Shown here: piece by piece, positions 62,806 to 64,000 of the stretch
How positions within the stretch are numbered: position 1 is the stretch's first letter
How the letters are laid out: each line of letters opens with the position of its first letter
Assembly: GCA_009763385.1 (NCBI GenBank)
Contig: CM019822.1
Span: forward strand, 14,651,950 to 14,715,949
Direction of reading: 5' to 3'
DNA from: Coix lacryma-jobi var. lacryma-jobi
Lineage: Eukaryota; Streptophyta; Magnoliopsida; Poales; Poaceae
Length of the DNA: 64,000 nucleotides
Translations under genes and position numbers: made by a program
The notes under the pieces: model-generated
What the model saw: only the letters and a program-made list of their open reading frames with translations
What the model was told of the DNA's origin: nothing
Databases searched by the model: none

Positions 62806-63076
62806 ATCCAGTTTCGCGCGTTTTCGTTCGCGGCTCGTTCGTTCTTGATCGGATTTGAGTTCCGTCTTTTGCGTTGGCTTTCTAGGGTTGTCTAGTGTCC
62901 CGCTGTGCTTCTAGGAGGCATCCACCCTACATCTAGGGTCGTGGACATTAGCAAGCTCTAGGTTTCGCTCTTGGGGTTGATTTTGGGACAGTGGCATCTA
63001 GTTTCCGTAAGGAAATTTTGAAGCTCCCATTCACCCCCCCTCTGGTCGCTTTCGGGTAGCTTCTCGGTCCTTCAAT

Positions 63077-63088
63077 TGGTATCGGAGG
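63077..63088 (+). other. Primer binding site of Copia element B
   Basis: TGGTATCGGAGG lies two bases after the LTR end. The last base differs from the TGGTATCGGAGC of the other elements. Confidence 0.8.
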
Positions 63089-63136
63089 GGTTAAGGATCT
63101 TCCACCTTAGCCGGTTCCAGATCCACCGAAGGCGAC

Positions 63137-64000
63137 ATGGATCGCGGCGTGGGCAAACCGCCGTTTTTCGATGGGACGAACTATGCGTATTGGAAGATAC
63201 GTATGTCGGCCTATTTGCAGAGCTTGGCGCTTCGATCTGGGATATTTGCAACTCCCCTGATTACGTGGTCTTGGCTGCTCGTGTGACTCAACAGCAGGTC
63301 GATGAGCACGATGCCAATAGCCGAGCCCGTAATGCTCTTTTCTCTTGTTTGAGCATGGGTGAGTTTGATCGTGTTTCTCACCTCGCTACGGCTCGGGAGA
63401 TCTGGGACACTCTCATGCGTTTTCATGAGGGCACCTCTCAAGTCAAAACCCGACTCTACGAGTCGTTCAAGCGAGAGTATGAGAACTTTAGACATCAACC
63501 TGGCGAGAGCATAGAAAGTTTATTCGCTCGCTTTCAGGTGATTGTCAACAGGATGAGGGCTAACAGAGAGCAGTTGCCATTTGACGATCATGAGCGTGCT
63601 TTGAAGCTTTTGCACACTCTTGACCGTTCGGTGTGGGACTCCAAGGTTCAGGCAATCATCGAATCGCCGAACTATGAGACCCTCACCTGCGACGAGCTCT
63701 TCAGTAAGCTCAAGTCCAGTGAGATTGATGCTATGGCGAGGGCTTCTTTTGAAAATCCTTCTCGCCCGTCCATGGCTTTGGTTTCCGGCTCTTCCTCTAA
63801 CCCTCAGCTGGCTTTGCGCTTTCTCTCTCTCTTTTCTGTGACAGAGGACCAGCTGGAGTCTTTGGGAGACGATGAGTTGGCTTTGCTTGCCAACCGGTTC
63901 TCGCGGTTCCACAACAACCGCATGAACCGCCGTCGAGGAGGAGGACGCACGGGATGCTACGAGTGCGGCGACCCCGACCACTTCATCGCCAACTGCCCCA
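63137..64000 (+). pseudogene. Gag of Copia element B, one frameshift, runs off the window
   Basis: ATG 63137 gives MDRGVGKPPFFDGTNYAYWK and IRMSAYLQSL. One G is missing near 63225-63228. In the next frame the family sequence continues to the window end without a stop: SIWDICNSPDYVVLAARV, NSRARNALFSCLSMGEFD, ATAREIWDTLMRFHEGTSQV, ESIESLFARFQVIVNRMR, then the zinc knuckle CYECGDPDHFIANC at the last bases. It has a UBN2-like gag domain. Pol would lie beyond the window. Apart from the lost base it looks intact, so this is the younger of the two Copia copies. Confidence 0.85.

Larger units (their letters stand above)
60950..63074 (+). repeat. LTR of Copia element B
   Basis: The right end GGTCCTTCA (63066-63074) is followed by ATTGGTATCGGAGG. 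The left end is uncertain (60915-60960). It has the same order as LTR A: GATGAGTGATTG, hairpin array (61320-61566), TATA box (GTATAAGTAG, 61757-61766), palindrome array of a different core (62349-62805), and end block CTCCCATTCACCCCCCCTC (63023-63041). Confidence 0.7.

Noticed and set aside
56140..63074. LTR A and LTR B as the two ends of one Copia element
   Set aside because: Each is followed by its own primer site and gag, they are well diverged and carry different palindrome arrays, so they are two insertions.

Overview
This window reads as nuclear DNA of a grass, most likely an Andropogoneae-type species such as sugarcane, sorghum or Miscanthus. The evidence is a GC-rich, intron-poor RING gene, GC-rich 5' ends, and nested Tekay/Del, Tat and SIRE-type LTR retrotransposons with LTRs of 1.2 to 4.4 kb. 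The species is an inference; no sequence here names it. More than 85% of the window is transposon. No rRNA, tRNA or CRISPR was seen.

Host genes: (1) the 5' part of a spliced, unrecognised gene on the minus strand at 1-2200, which leaves the window at base 1, with four phase-compatible coding exons and a leader exon; (2) a single-exon RING-H2 protein on the minus strand at 33877-34833, the only complete host gene. A third gene-like stretch at 3712-5150 is the 5' half of a gamma-tubulin complex component 3 gene. It is frameshifted and truncated, and seems to be cargo of a Helitron.

Layout. 2379-2752 is a foldback MITE. 2826-16565 is a putative gene-capturing Helitron (good 3' end, tentative 5' end) holding the GCP3 fragment, other exon-like pieces, a 275-bp retroposed piece and a full-length L1-type LINE (8504-16378, 13-bp target duplication). 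16759-31660 is a CACTA-like subterminal repeat region split by a young, complete Tekay/Del element on the minus strand (17038-31480, 5-bp target duplication, LTRs about 0.2% apart by eye) with an extra ORF upstream of gag. 32885-33468 is a second foldback element. 35732-37206 is the LTR, primer site and leader of a Tat element. 37207-49440 is a SIRE/Maximus-type Copia element without a 3' LTR; its 5' LTR is split by a 3.56-kb solo LTR (38083-41638). 49445-55760 is the 3' half of a Tat element: RNase H, second RNase H, integrase, a tandem repeat, and an antisense multi-exon ORF. 56140-64000 holds two related but diverged Copia elements, each seen as LTR, primer site and gag. The first gag is cut by an LTR plus antisense-ORF fragment of a reversed Tat-like element.

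The strongest unexplained structure is in the last two LTRs. Each has an array of six or seven short hairpins upstream of its TATA box. The stem sequence changes from unit to unit, but both arms change together. Each also has a second array of near-palindromes downstream of the TATA box, and the palindrome core differs completely between the two LTRs (CGGACAGTCCG versus GACCGGACGC). The second core recurs in the unrelated SIRE LTR and in its post-pol region. All coordinates were read by eye; no alignment or database search was run.
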